Assembly (NCBI RefSeq): GCF_014349155.1
Contig: NZ_JACSIT010000078.1
Span: 1 to 64,000 of the forward strand
Direction: 5' to 3'
From: Neolewinella lacunae
GTDB lineage: Bacteria > Bacteroidota > Bacteroidia > Chitinophagales > Saprospiraceae
DNA length: 64,000 bases
This document shows positions 8,060-16,858 of the stretch, in pieces; within the stretch, counting starts at the first letter, position 1; the number at the start of each line of letters is the position of its first letter. A model generated the notes under the pieces. The model saw nothing but the letters and a program-made list of their open reading frames with translations. It searched no databases and was not told the DNA's origin. The translations under genes were made by a program, and so were the position numbers.

Positions 8060-9796
8060 TTAAAAAGGGCTAACCAGGATAAGGTTGGAAAACATTTCGT
8101 GCGAAAAGAGGCGATTGTTGGCTGCATCGTATGCAGTAAAGTCCACACCGATACGAGAAGGCCCAAGAGGGATAAAGTTTTCCATATCCCAAATCCATTC
8201 GGCTCCGAGTGCCCGACTACCATCGCGGTTAGTTGCGTGAAGTTGTTCGCTGGCTCGCCCTAACAACGTCAAATCCGTAGCTCGGTATTTAGCCGTATGG
8301 TACATCACTACCCTTCCATCGGTACTTAGCGAAAGCCGTTTACTGCCAAAGTCTTCGGCAATTTGCCTGGCGGTAATTTGCCACTGCTGGTTGGGGCTAA
8401 TGACAAAACGTACCAATTCGCTAGCTGAACTATTAGTTTGGTACGTAAAAAGCGCGTTGCGCTCCAAATTGGCATGTAGGCCAAAGTAGTTGACTTGAGT
8501 AACATCCAATAAAAGGCCATCCGAAGCCCTTAATAGAAAGAGATCAGAGACAACAAAAGGCGCTGCACCCACGGCCAGATAACCGCCAGCCAAGTACTCA
8601 ATTCGCCCGCCACTAGTAATTGCCTGCGGCAAGGGTAAATAATGGCTAATTTGCCGATTGATAAGATCGACTACCGCAATCTGGTTACTTCCCTCGGCAA
8701 CTGCATAAAGCGTATCTCCCGTCAAATCAAGACTGAGGTCTTGCGGGTTAGCCCCAACGAATAAGGCACTTTCTACCGCCAGGGAATTTGTGTTGATAAA
8801 AAGTAATTGATTGCTGGTTTGGTCCAATGCATATAGGTAGGGCCGTCGTGCATCAGCGGTGAGGGCTACAACTGTGTTTTGAAGGGTGATCGCTGGCAAA
8901 TCCACTCTCCCGGAGACTAATTCACTTATTTCACTGGCATGAGAGGGGAAATTGACAACCAAAAAATAACGCATCTCTTTATTAAAAGGAAAGTCACTGT
9001 CTATGTACGTGTTAGCAGACCGTTCAGAAGAAGAAAAAAGCAAATCTTCTAGGGTCTCCCCCTCTCGGTACCTCCAGAGCTGGTATTCGAAGTCACCCGG
9101 CCGCTCCCACTCTTCCCAAGTGATCTTCAGGTCAGTGCCGATTTGCTCAACCGAAACAATGGTAGGAAACTGGAGCATCGGTACTACCTGAATAGTCACA
9201 CTATCCGTAGCAACACGACCCTCAGTATCTGTTACCTCAAACCGGATCAAATGCTCGCCTACGGTAAGATCATCTCGCAGAAAAGTAGAAGTACCATCAG
9301 GCTCTGCCCGTTCTGTTGAAAGCTCCCCGTCTAAGCTACTTGTCCAGCGTACCGACAAGGCGGAAGCCTCATCCCGATCATCTTGGACATTACCGAAGAA
9401 GTATACATCTTCACCATTGCGAAATATCGCGTTATCGATATTAGTAGGATGCACCAATTCGATTTCCGGAGGGCGGTTTACCCTCCCCTCCAGAAAAAAA
9501 TAAAAATCGGATGTCTCCTCATCTTTGACGGAAACCAAACCCGTTGCCATGCCAAATTCAGGGTGGCTGGCTTCGACGAGGTAATCGAGAGGGCTAATAT
9601 CGACGAATTCAACCATTCCAGTGGTATCCGTTAGCATCGATTGCCCACCAGGGTCCAGCGAAATCATTACACCTTCTACCCGTCCGTCTGGATTGGTAAC
9701 CGTCACCCGCAAGGTCCCCGCCTCTTCCTTCTGGCAACCTAAAACACTAAGTAGTAGGAAACAGCCATAAACCATCGGGGTCAACAGTCGAATCAT
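8060..9796 (-). CDS. Lipoprotein with carboxypeptidase-regulatory-like and beta-propeller domains (paralogue)
   Basis: 578 residues with lipoprotein signal MIRLLTPMVYGCFLLLSVLGC. Same architecture as the next gene: transthyretin-like domain ('LRVTVTNPDGRVEGVMISLD'), PKD/Ig-like segment ('GEHLIRFEVTDTEGRVATDS'), fibronectin-like segment, then propeller blades ('RPYLYALDQTSNQLLFINTN', 'DTLYAVAEGSNQIAVVDLI'). The two genes are 11 bp apart and clearly arose by tandem duplication, but they have diverged well beyond simple copies. I know no substrate. The upstream region 9797-9959 holds no gene I can support. Confidence 0.75.
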   Translation of the reverse strand: MIRLLTPMVYGCFLLLSVLGCQKEEAGTLRVTVTNPDGRVEGVMISLDPGGQSMLTDTTGMVEFVDISPLDYLVEASHPEFGMATGLVSVKDEETSDFYFFLEGRVNRPPEIELVHPTNIDNAIFRNGEDVYFFGNVQDDRDEASALSVRWTSSLDGELSTERAEPDGTSTFLRDDLTVGEHLIRFEVTDTEGRVATDSVTIQVVPMLQFPTIVSVEQIGTDLKITWEEWERPGDFEYQLWRYREGETLEDLLFSSSERSANTYIDSDFPFNKEMRYFLVVNFPSHASEISELVSGRVDLPAITLQNTVVALTADARRPYLYALDQTSNQLLFINTNSLAVESALFVGANPQDLSLDLTGDTLYAVAEGSNQIAVVDLINRQISHYLPLPQAITSGGRIEYLAGGYLAVGAAPFVVSDLFLLRASDGLLLDVTQVNYFGLHANLERNALFTYQTNSSASELVRFVISPNQQWQITARQIAEDFGSKRLSLSTDGRVVMYHTAKYRATDLTLLGRASEQLHATNRDGSRALGAEWIWDMENFIPLGPSRIGVDFTAYDAANNRLFSHEMFSNLILVSPF

Positions 9797-9959
9797 AAGG
9801 CACTGACTTTAGAAAGGTGAAAATGGGTCTAACGTGGCGGTTGACTCTAAGTATAGTTGATCCTCCTGAGTCAAAACGAAAACCATCATTCACCTGTATA
9901 GTTTGACTATTAAATGTTAATCTTTTATCCTACTACGCCTCCATCAAACAGGGCATTCA

Positions 9960-10094
9960 CCCCGCTAAAACCAGTATGCTCAAACGTGCCCGTGCCTGCC
10001 TTAAACCCAAAGGCCTTTCCTGCGGCGGGTACTGCGTCGCTTATGCTGTTTAACTTGTTCGTCCCGGCTTGGACGCTGTAAGTCAAATTACCAA
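9960..10094 (-). pseudogene. Relic of an RHS-cassette leader
   Basis: Minus-strand translation reads ...TNKLNSISDAVPAAGKAFGF, then KAGTGTF, matching the segment 'TPLNSVTDASPAAGKAFGF' + 'QPGTGTF' of both RHS genes. Similarity is lost on both sides. It directly abuts the stop of the T9SS cargo gene at 10095. It is a fourth trace of RHS cassettes in the first 10 kb and more diverged than the others. Confidence 0.6.
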
Positions 10095-10958
10095 TCAGCC
10101 CCCTCCCTCCAAAACCACCTTCCCCATCATTACCCGACCAGCATCCCGCACGGAAATGAGGTACATTCCTCTAGGAAGTTGGGCTAAAGACAAAGTAGAT
10201 CCTGAATTGGCGTAGCTGGCCACTAAATTACCCAGTACGGAATAAATTTCAACCGTCGGGGCAGTAAAATCAACGGGCAAATCCAATCGAACCACGTCAG
10301 TGGCCGGATTAGGGTAAACCTTCAACTGCTCGGCCACCCGAGACACCGAGGCGAGGTTGCTGATGTAACTGGCCTCCACCTTATCCAGTAGAAAAACGGA
10401 ATAAGCCATCATCTCCGGCACTAAGGCAAATACGTAGCCAAAAGCCTCAAACTCTACCCTAAACTCCGGATACCGCTCCCGCCACTCCGGCAAGATGGTA
10501 ATGCTGCGCTGCTGAAATTCTTGGTCGGTAGTCCGAATAGTATCCGAAAAAAGCACCTCGTCTTCGATCCCCGCCCGGATTTCCACCAGGCAGTAGCCCA
10601 ACCCCGCCAGACTATCGCAGCGGGAGCGGTAATCAATTCGGTCCAAATCCCGCGTGGCAATCGTCTGCGCTATCCATCCCTCAATACTCGCATCATAAGC
10701 CCGCTGCTTGCTTTCTATTTTGGCGTAGTATTGCTCGCCTTCAATCAGTCTTTCTACCGAGACGTTATTAAAGCCGAAGAAGTCATTGTGGTTGGAAGTC
10801 TCCCACATCACGAGACCAAGGTAGGGTTGAGCCGTATCGATCAGCACCCAATCCCGAAACTCGGGATTCGCGAACTGCGCATTGCCCGTAGCCGGAAACA
10901 AACAACTCAAAGCAAAAAGGGCAAAGAAAGTGAAGGCGCAAATAGGTCGCTTTAACAT
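10095..10958 (-). CDS. Secreted T9SS cargo protein of unknown function
   Basis: 287 residues. Signal peptide at residues 1-27 (ends 'FPATGNAQ'). The central ~170 residues have no family I recognise; the opening 'NPEFRDWVLIDTAQPYLGL' and the early Asn/Trp-rich segment could be a small binding domain. From about residue 208 a typical T9SS type A sorting domain is visible: 'LKVYPNPATDVVRLDL', 'VEIYSVLGNLVASY', 'LPRGMYLISVRDAGRV'. It would be exported through the T9SS and attached to or released from the surface. A stump of a paralogous tail lies at 6132-6190. Confidence 0.75.
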   Translation of the reverse strand: MLKRPICAFTFFALFALSCLFPATGNAQFANPEFRDWVLIDTAQPYLGLVMWETSNHNDFFGFNNVSVERLIEGEQYYAKIESKQRAYDASIEGWIAQTIATRDLDRIDYRSRCDSLAGLGYCLVEIRAGIEDEVLFSDTIRTTDQEFQQRSITILPEWRERYPEFRVEFEAFGYVFALVPEMMAYSVFLLDKVEASYISNLASVSRVAEQLKVYPNPATDVVRLDLPVDFTAPTVEIYSVLGNLVASYANSGSTLSLAQLPRGMYLISVRDAGRVMMGKVVLEGGG

Positions 10959-11175
10959 GAGCAGGGTGTTTTCTTAAAGTAAATATAGGGCGTACCTCCC
11001 TATTCTGGGCTATTCCGTGAATTTGGCAAGCCAAGCGACAATTTATGGCGTTAAAACACGCAGCATGGGCTCGCACCTCCTGGTTGTTCTCTTCGAAAGC
11101 GCCAAAACCCGCTCCGACAATTTACCTCCCTAATGCAAAACCTTCCACCCAGACCCAAAGATCCGCCCAGCGCAG

Positions 11176-11199
11176 CGAGGGGATTCCTCCCCTCGTTTT
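11176..11199 (+). terminator. Terminator-like hairpin with U-tract on the plus strand
   Basis: CGAGGGG (11176-11182) pairs with CCCCTCG (11189-11195) and is followed by TTTT. It fits a plus-strand terminator, yet both neighbouring genes are on the minus strand. It may only be a transcript-end hairpin for mutS without a good U-tract. The rest of the gap 10959-11233 shows nothing I recognise. Confidence 0.4.
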
Positions 11200-11233
11200 C
11201 GTTACATCAGGACTGCGCAAAGACGATCACCCC

Positions 11234-13921
11234 CTACCCCTCCAACATCCTCCGCAATTCATTCAGCTTCATCATACACTCAATCGGCGTCATATTGTTG
11301 AGGTTCAATTCCTCCAGCGCCGCTTTGATGCGGCCCGCCGTAGGGTCCACCGTTTCGAAAATGGACAGCTGGGGTGCGGGCTGGGAAAATTGCCGGGCCG
11401 CAACGGGTTTCGCCTGAGGGCCCGCCTGGCCTTGCTCCTTATCCCGCAACTCCGCACCTGCGGCCGCGCGCCCATCGGCATCAATGTGCTGTGATTCCAA
11501 CTGCGCCAGAATATCCGTGGCCCGGGTAATGATCTCCGGCGGCATACCCGCCATACGCGCTACGTGGATGCCGAAACTGTGCTGACTGCCGCCGGGAACG
11601 AGCCGCCGCAAAAAGATGATCCGGTTGCCGTGCTCCTTGATGGCTATCGAATAATTGCGGATGCGCGGATGGCGGTCCGCCAACTCATTGAGTTCGTGGT
11701 AGTGGGTGGCAAACAACGTCTTGGGCCGCGCCTGCCCGTTGCTGTGCAGGTATTCCGCAATGGCCCAGGCGATGCTGATGCCATCAAACGTACTCGTGCC
11801 GCGGCCAATTTCGTCGAGCAAGACCAGGCTGCGGTCGGTCACGTTGTTCATGATCGAGGCCGTCTCGTTCATCTCCACCATGAAGGTCGATTCGCCGCTG
11901 CTGATGTTGTCGCTGGCCCCCACGCGGGTGAACACCCGGTCAATGAGCCCCAGCCGCGCCCGCTCCGCCGGCACAAAACTCCCCATCTGCGCCATCAGGC
12001 ATATCAGGGCCGTCTGCCGCAGCAGCGCCGATTTACCCGCCATGTTCGGACCGGTAATCATGATGATTTGCTGGTCTTCGGGGTCCAGGTGCACGTCGTT
12101 GGGCACGTACTGCTCCCCTACCGCCAGCTGCCGTTCAATGACCGGGTGGCGGCCCTGGATGATTTCAATGTCCTTGGAATCGTCCAGCTCCGGCATCACG
12201 TAGCGGTTGCGGTTGGCGATCTTGGCGAAGGAAAGCAGACAGTCCAGCTTGCCGATCAAGGCCGCGTTCTGCTGCACCGGCGAAATGTAGTCTTGCAACC
12301 ACACGATGAGGTCTTCGTAAAGCGCTTCCTCGCGCTGGAGGATTTTGTCTTCGGCGTTGAGGATTTTGTCCTCCAGGATTTTGAGTTCCTCGGTGATGTA
12401 GCGCTCGCCGTTGGTGAGGGTTTGCTTGCGCGTCCAGTCGGCCGGAGCCTGGTCTTTGTATTTGTTGGTCACCTCCAGGTAGTAGCCAAAGACGTTATTG
12501 AAGCCAATCTTGAGGCTGCTGATGCCCGTCCGCTCGGCTTCGCGGCGCTGGATATCGGCCAGACGGCCCTTGCCGTTGCGGGTGATGTCGCGCAGGTCGT
12601 CCAACTCAGCGTCGAAGCCATCGGCGATGACGCCCCCCTTGTTGAGGTTGACGGCCGGCGATTCCTGCAGGCGGCGGTCAATTTCCGCCCCCACGGCCGG
12701 CAAGTCATCCAGGCGCTCCGCCATGTCGGCCAGCACGGGGTTAGCCGACTCGGCCAGCAGCCGCCGGATGGGGCCCAGCGCGCTGAGGGCAGCGCGGAGC
12801 GACCTTACTTCCCGGGGATTGACCTTGCCCAGCGGGACTTTGGAAATCAGGCGCTCCAGATCGCCAATGACGCGGAGCCTTTCGTCGAGGTCCTGCAACA
12901 GCGCCGGCCGCTCCACCAGGGCCCGCACCACCGTATGCCGGGCGCGGATGGCTTCAGCGTCGAGCAAGGGCAACACCACCCATTTGCGCAGCAGACGGCC
13001 ACCCATGGGGGTGACGGTGTGGTCCAGCACCTCCACCAGCGGCACGCCGTTGTCGTGCGGACTGTACAGCAGCTCCAGGTTGCGGATCGTGAAGCGGTCG
13101 AGCCAGACGTAACGGTCGTTGGCCAGGCGATTGATGCGCGTGATGTGCTGGAGGTTGCGGTTTTCCGTAGTTTCCAGGTAGTGCAGTATGGCTCCGGCGG
13201 CAATCTGTCCCAGCAGCAATTTTTCAATGCCAAAGCCCTTCAGGCTGATGGCCTGGAATTGCCGCAGGAGCTTTTCCTGCGTGTAATCTTCGGTAAAAAT
13301 CCACTCGTCACGCGGGGTGAGGTAAAAGCGGTCGCCGAAGCGCTCGAGAAAGTCTTTTTTGCGGTCTTTGCTCAGCAGCACTTCCTTGGGCTGGAAGCTT
13401 TGCAGGAGCTTATCGGTGTAGTCCGCCGGGCCTTCGGCTACCAGAAATTCCCCCGTACTGATGTCCAGCAGACTCAGGCCATACTGGTCGCGCTTGCCGC
13501 CCGCGTAAGTGACGCAGGCCAGGAAGTTGTTCGTCTTGTGCTCCAGCAGTTTATCGTCCACCGCCAGGCCCGGCGTGACGATTTCGGTGACGCCCCGGCG
13601 GACGATCTTTTTCTCCTTCGAGGGTTTCTCCAGCTGTTCACAGATGGCCACGCGGTAGCCCGCCTTCACCAGCCGGGGCAGGTAGGTGTCCAGACTGTGG
13701 TAGGGGAAACCCGCCAGCTCTACGTCGCTGCCGCCGTTGTTGCGGCTCGTCTGGATAATCCCCAGGGTCTGGGCCGTCTTGATGGCGTCTTCGCCGAAGG
13801 TCTCGTAGAAATCCCCCACGCGGAAAAGCAGCAGGCTATCCGGGTGCTTGGCCTTCACCTGCTGGTACTGTTTCATCAGCGGCGTTACCTTGCCGTCGCC
13901 CTTGTCCTTGGATTTTGCCAT
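11234..13921 (-). CDS. mutS: DNA mismatch repair protein MutS
   Basis: 895 residues from the ATG at 13921 (MAKSKDKGDGKVTPLMKQYQ); longer frames upstream are not conserved. MutS recognises mismatches and recruits MutL. Seen: mismatch-binding domain with the diagnostic 'RVGDFYETF' near residue 40, connector and lever domains, clamp, and the ATPase domain with Walker A 'ITGPNMAGKSALLRQT', 'SSGESTFMVEM' and Walker B 'SLVLLDEIGRGTSTFDG'. Length is normal for the family. The C-terminal linker (about residues 817-823, 'GRAAAGA') is encoded by a near-exact copy of the dispersed 18-bp repeat. A TATCTTCG box lies 5 bp before the ATG. Confidence 0.97.
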   Translation of the reverse strand: MAKSKDKGDGKVTPLMKQYQQVKAKHPDSLLLFRVGDFYETFGEDAIKTAQTLGIIQTSRNNGGSDVELAGFPYHSLDTYLPRLVKAGYRVAICEQLEKPSKEKKIVRRGVTEIVTPGLAVDDKLLEHKTNNFLACVTYAGGKRDQYGLSLLDISTGEFLVAEGPADYTDKLLQSFQPKEVLLSKDRKKDFLERFGDRFYLTPRDEWIFTEDYTQEKLLRQFQAISLKGFGIEKLLLGQIAAGAILHYLETTENRNLQHITRINRLANDRYVWLDRFTIRNLELLYSPHDNGVPLVEVLDHTVTPMGGRLLRKWVVLPLLDAEAIRARHTVVRALVERPALLQDLDERLRVIGDLERLISKVPLGKVNPREVRSLRAALSALGPIRRLLAESANPVLADMAERLDDLPAVGAEIDRRLQESPAVNLNKGGVIADGFDAELDDLRDITRNGKGRLADIQRREAERTGISSLKIGFNNVFGYYLEVTNKYKDQAPADWTRKQTLTNGERYITEELKILEDKILNAEDKILQREEALYEDLIVWLQDYISPVQQNAALIGKLDCLLSFAKIANRNRYVMPELDDSKDIEIIQGRHPVIERQLAVGEQYVPNDVHLDPEDQQIIMITGPNMAGKSALLRQTALICLMAQMGSFVPAERARLGLIDRVFTRVGASDNISSGESTFMVEMNETASIMNNVTDRSLVLLDEIGRGTSTFDGISIAWAIAEYLHSNGQARPKTLFATHYHELNELADRHPRIRNYSIAIKEHGNRIIFLRRLVPGGSQHSFGIHVARMAGMPPEIITRATDILAQLESQHIDADGRAAAGAELRDKEQGQAGPQAKPVAARQFSQPAPQLSIFETVDPTAGRIKAALEELNLNNMTPIECMMKLNELRRMLEG
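11454..11471 (+). repeat. 18-bp dispersed repeat, 17/18 copy inside mutS
   Basis: GCACCTGCGGCCGCGCGC on the plus strand. It encodes alanine-rich linker residues of MutS between the ATPase domain and the extreme C-terminus, a stretch expected to tolerate change. Confidence 0.85.
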
Positions 13922-13926
13922 GTGCG

Positions 13927-13934
13927 CGAAGATA
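13927..13934 (-). promoter_or_regulatory. Predicted -7 box TATCTTCG for mutS
   Basis: One mismatch to TAnnTTTG, only 5 bp from the ATG, implying a leaderless or nearly leaderless mRNA if used. Confidence 0.35.
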
Positions 13935-14022
13935 GGCGGTACGCCGCAATGCAGCCACGGCCCATCCCGAAATGTTTGCCCCAGCCACCCAGCGCCAGTT
14001 TTGCGGTGCCGTATTTCCTGCC

Positions 14023-14040
14023 GGGCGCGGCCGCAGGTGC
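14023..14040 (-). repeat. 18-bp dispersed repeat, exact copy
   Basis: Lies in the 188-bp gap between mutS and the RloB gene. It is inverted relative to the exact copy at 16190-16207, so the two bracket the RloB/ATPase pair. Confidence 0.9.
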
Positions 14041-14109
14041 CAGGGGAAGTCTTGAAGAGCAATGCCCGTCCGCCTCCCGCCAACCCAACCCAGGACGAGT
14101 CACTTTTAC

Positions 14110-14781
14110 TTACTCATACCTCTCCTTCTTCTCCCGGGTAATCAGATTATGCACCAAACGGTAAACGGTGGTAATGGAAGGCTGATCTTTATATGGATAG
14201 TCCTGGTATTCATCATGTAGGCTTTTGGCACGGTTTATGGCCTCTTCACGGCTGGCGCTAGGGTCTTCTTCCAATCGGTTGGCGATATCCAGTGCGGAAG
14301 CCGCTTCTTTGCCAAATTGCTCGTAATCCGTTTCCCAGCGTTGGGACAGATCAGCATACAGTTGTTGACGGGCAATTCGAGTGGTTACGTTTTCGTAGTG
14401 GAGGCGAAACCAAATCTCGAAAGAATCAATGGAATAGGCCACTTTGACACCATGCTTTTTGGCGTACTGAATCGCGTCAGCGAATTCGGCGTACTGCTCA
14501 TCACCACGGGCGGGGTTATAGTCAAGATCGAAAACTACCCAGACCTCAGTGTAACTTTTCCCTTCGGAATTAGCAATGGCTTTTTCCACCAACTGTCGGG
14601 TAGAAAGTTTGTAGTGCTTGTAATCAACCTTCAGCACGCCTGGAACACTAAAGGATTCGAAGTAAAACTTCTCGGTATTCTCTCCTTCTCCCACCAAGTA
14701 AAACACCTCCGGGCTGTTTCTTTGCGGCGGGTTGAGTCGGGTCGCTCGGGATTTTCCGGAAGGTTTTCTACTCCGCGCCAT
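14110..14781 (-). CDS. rloB: RloB-family protein (TOPRIM-like nuclease candidate)
   Basis: 223 residues. Seen: an N-terminal basic tail, then 'YLVGEGENTEKFYFES' (acidic residues 32-37) and 'EVWVVFDLDYNP' (DxD at 85/87), the layout of a TOPRIM-type metal site, and 'SIDSFEIWFRLHYE', a conserved RloB block. The start overlaps the stop of the ATPase gene by one base (TAATG), so the two are translationally coupled. Known: RloB-like proteins pair with AAA ATPases in abortive-infection systems such as AbiL, and the ATPase/TOPRIM pairing recalls PARIS. Inferred: effector of a phage-defence pair. Base composition is more A+T-rich than mutS and murF. Confidence 0.8.
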   Translation of the reverse strand: MARSRKPSGKSRATRLNPPQRNSPEVFYLVGEGENTEKFYFESFSVPGVLKVDYKHYKLSTRQLVEKAIANSEGKSYTEVWVVFDLDYNPARGDEQYAEFADAIQYAKKHGVKVAYSIDSFEIWFRLHYENVTTRIARQQLYADLSQRWETDYEQFGKEAASALDIANRLEEDPSASREEAINRAKSLHDEYQDYPYKDQPSITTVYRLVHNLITREKKERYE

Positions 14782-16049
14782 TATTCCGAAACAATTAAAC
14801 GCTCAATGTTTGGCACCGCTTCATAAAGCCCGCTCAGGTAATCCTTCTCGTGGCTGGCATCATTGCGTACGTACTTAATGTCCGAAAGGCTGAAAATTTC
14901 AGACGCGCCCTCTTCATTTCTCTGTACAAAGGCTACCTGATCCCTCCTCAAGAGATTAGAAGAAAGCAGGTTGGTATCATGCGTGGCAACAATCAACTGG
15001 GCGTGATTAGGATTACTGTCCGGCTCAATGAACATTTCAATAATTGCGCGCGATAGTGTAGTGTGTAAACGCGCTTCAAACTCATCAATCACCAATACCT
15101 CTCCTTTAAGTATTGCGGAGATGATAAACGGCGCCAGTAAAACCAACCGTTGGGTTCCGGCGGATTCCATTTCTTTCACGGGCCAACCATAGAATTCTTT
15201 CTGCTTACTTTTTTTGTTAAAATAAGCGTGCGCAAAAATGATTTTACTTTCTCCCAGTTCTCCAATATCTGCCTTAGCTTCCTTCAGCAGTTCCTGATCA
15301 TCTTCATGTTCAGGATGAATAATGGAATCTACCTTAATTCCGATTTGGCGAAGAAATTTAAGGGTTAATTTTCTTGCTTGCGGGTCTTTGAGAGCATCCT
15401 GGGCCAGATCGCGAATGTGTTCATCGATCACCCCACCAACGACGGTAATTTTACTTATGCCAGCCATAACAGAGGTCAGCACATTGCTTTTACGTATAAC
15501 GCCTAAGCTAAGAAACAAATCATCCTTGTCCAAGGCATCTATTTTAGGATTCAAGCTTTGGTTGATTTTCTCGCCTTCCGGAAAAACTTCGTCATTGAAA
15601 ATCACGTCATTTCCTTCTCGCTCAAAATACATATTCTCTTCAGCGCCGGAACGGGCGAATAGCCACTCGGAATGAAATTTTTCTTGATCGACTTCGAAAC
15701 CGTAGCGGTAAACAACCTCTTCGTGATCAAATTCCAATTCGAAGAAAGTTGGTTTATCCTGTGATTCACCATCCAATAGAAAGGGAACTACTTTTTTAAG
15801 AATTTTTTTCTCGGAAATTGATTTTTTGCATATCGTCACAAAAGTGGCGAGACCCATTAGCAAGTTGCTTTTGCCACTACCGTTTGCCCCGTAGGCTACT
15901 TTCACTTTTAGTCCGGAGATTCCCCCAACGATCGGTACTACACTATCGTTTTGAAAAGAGTACCTCGGCTTCTTGTTTGTAGCGGCGAGGTTAAAAGTCT
16001 GCACCTCCCGGAAAGACCTGAAATTACCGATGCTGAAGCTGATGATCAT
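14781..16049 (-). CDS. AAA15-family ATPase partner of RloB (RloA/AbiLi-like)
   Basis: 422 residues from the ATG at 16049 (MIISFSIGNFRSFREVQTF), the standard opening of AAA15/AAA21 proteins. Walker A 'GANGSGKS' at residues 54-61; an ABC-type signature region 'ESAGTQRLVLLAPFI'; Walker B 'VLVIDEFEARLH'; a switch His in 'LIVATHDTNLL'. It is an SMC/ABC-like ATPase, expected to sense infection and control the RloB effector. It is the first gene of a two-gene operon. The only upstream features are a gap of about 140 bp and an 18-bp repeat. It could also be a general OLD-like ATPase, but the coupled RloB partner argues for the defence role. Confidence 0.85.
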   Translation of the reverse strand: MIISFSIGNFRSFREVQTFNLAATNKKPRYSFQNDSVVPIVGGISGLKVKVAYGANGSGKSNLLMGLATFVTICKKSISEKKILKKVVPFLLDGESQDKPTFFELEFDHEEVVYRYGFEVDQEKFHSEWLFARSGAEENMYFEREGNDVIFNDEVFPEGEKINQSLNPKIDALDKDDLFLSLGVIRKSNVLTSVMAGISKITVVGGVIDEHIRDLAQDALKDPQARKLTLKFLRQIGIKVDSIIHPEHEDDQELLKEAKADIGELGESKIIFAHAYFNKKSKQKEFYGWPVKEMESAGTQRLVLLAPFIISAILKGEVLVIDEFEARLHTTLSRAIIEMFIEPDSNPNHAQLIVATHDTNLLSSNLLRRDQVAFVQRNEEGASEIFSLSDIKYVRNDASHEKDYLSGLYEAVPNIERLIVSE

Positions 16050-16189
16050 TGTTGTGAAATTTTCACAAATGTAACAAGCCAAAGCCAGAAGTAGTTGCTG
16101 CGGATCCCTCCAATCACTGCTTCTCCCCCACTTCCAACCAAACCAACCAGGAAAAACTTCCTCCCCCCAGCTCCTTTTATTCCACCTCC

Positions 16190-16207
16190 GCACCTGCGGC
16201 CGCGCCC
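16190..16207 (+). repeat. 18-bp dispersed repeat, exact copy
   Basis: Exact GCACCTGCGGCCGCGCCC, immediately followed (16205-16270) by a low-complexity run built from CCCCTTTAATCC/CCCTTTACTCC-type units. A similar A/G-rich run (other strand sense) follows the copy at 63045. Confidence 0.9.
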
Positions 16208-16264
16208 CTTTCCCCCTTTAATCCCTTGCCCCTTTACTCCCTTCCCCCTTTAATCCTTTACTCC

Positions 16265-16816
16265 TTACCCTCCCATCATGCAGCTATAAACAAAAGCCGG
16301 CGGCAAATTTGCCAGGGTGTAACTCACCGAAACCCGGTGGAAGTAGTCTTTCAACAGGCTATAATCCTGGAGGGCGTACTGGTACTGCCGGAATTGCCCG
16401 GTAGCGCCCAGGACGATGCGCGTTTGGCGGAGAATCTCTTCTTTCACCTCCTGGGGGATCATTGAAAGCGGCAGGCTGGAAATGACGAAGTCAACGCTGC
16501 CGGGCGCGAAGTACTCCGTCAGCCGCTCCGCCCCGACGGCCAACACTTCGAGCCGGTCATCACCAATGTTGGCCAGCTCCGCTACGAAGGATGGGTTAAT
16601 TTCAAACGCAGTCACTTTACTGCCGGGGTGAATCCGTTCCAGTATGGCGTGAGTGATGCTGCCGTCTCCCGGTCCTAACTCAACAATGTTAACCGGTCGG
16701 TCAGCCGGGAGTGCCGCCACCAGCCGCTTCGCCAGCGCTGGCGACGAACTGGCAATTGCCCCGGTAGTGCGGATGTTCTTCACCGCCTCTTTAAAAAAGG
16801 ACCACTTCTTGCCCAT
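16265..16816 (-). CDS. Class I SAM-dependent methyltransferase (phospholipid N-methyltransferase-like)
   Basis: 183 residues from the ATG at 16816 (MGKKWSFFKEAVKN). SAM-binding motif I 'IVELGPGDGSIT', acidic motif 'VTAFEINPSF', and 'DFVISSLPLSMIP' as the motif IV region. The opening 'KNIRTTGAIASSSPALAKRL' resembles PmtA/rRNA-dimethylase-like enzymes of about 190 residues. Likely substrate a phospholipid head group, but this is not certain from sequence. It stands alone, with the 84-bp repeat block directly upstream. Confidence 0.75.
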   Translation of the reverse strand: MGKKWSFFKEAVKNIRTTGAIASSSPALAKRLVAALPADRPVNIVELGPGDGSITHAILERIHPGSKVTAFEINPSFVAELANIGDDRLEVLAVGAERLTEYFAPGSVDFVISSLPLSMIPQEVKEEILRQTRIVLGATGQFRQYQYALQDYSLLKDYFHRVSVSYTLANLPPAFVYSCMMGG

Positions 16817-16858
16817 GCGATAAGTCAAATTAAAGGACCAAGGTAGTCTTTTTTCAAC

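Noticed and set aside
8049-8223. Longer start for the second propeller lipoprotein
   Set aside because: Overlaps the upstream gene and buries the lipoprotein signal inside the protein.
11564-14164. 866-codon open frame on the plus strand opposite mutS
   Set aside because: Antisense shadow of a GC-rich gene; the translation is low-complexity and matches no family, while the minus strand is clearly MutS.
16205-16270. Pyrimidine-rich run as a gene or CRISPR-like array
   Set aside because: Simple low-complexity sequence with irregular unit length.
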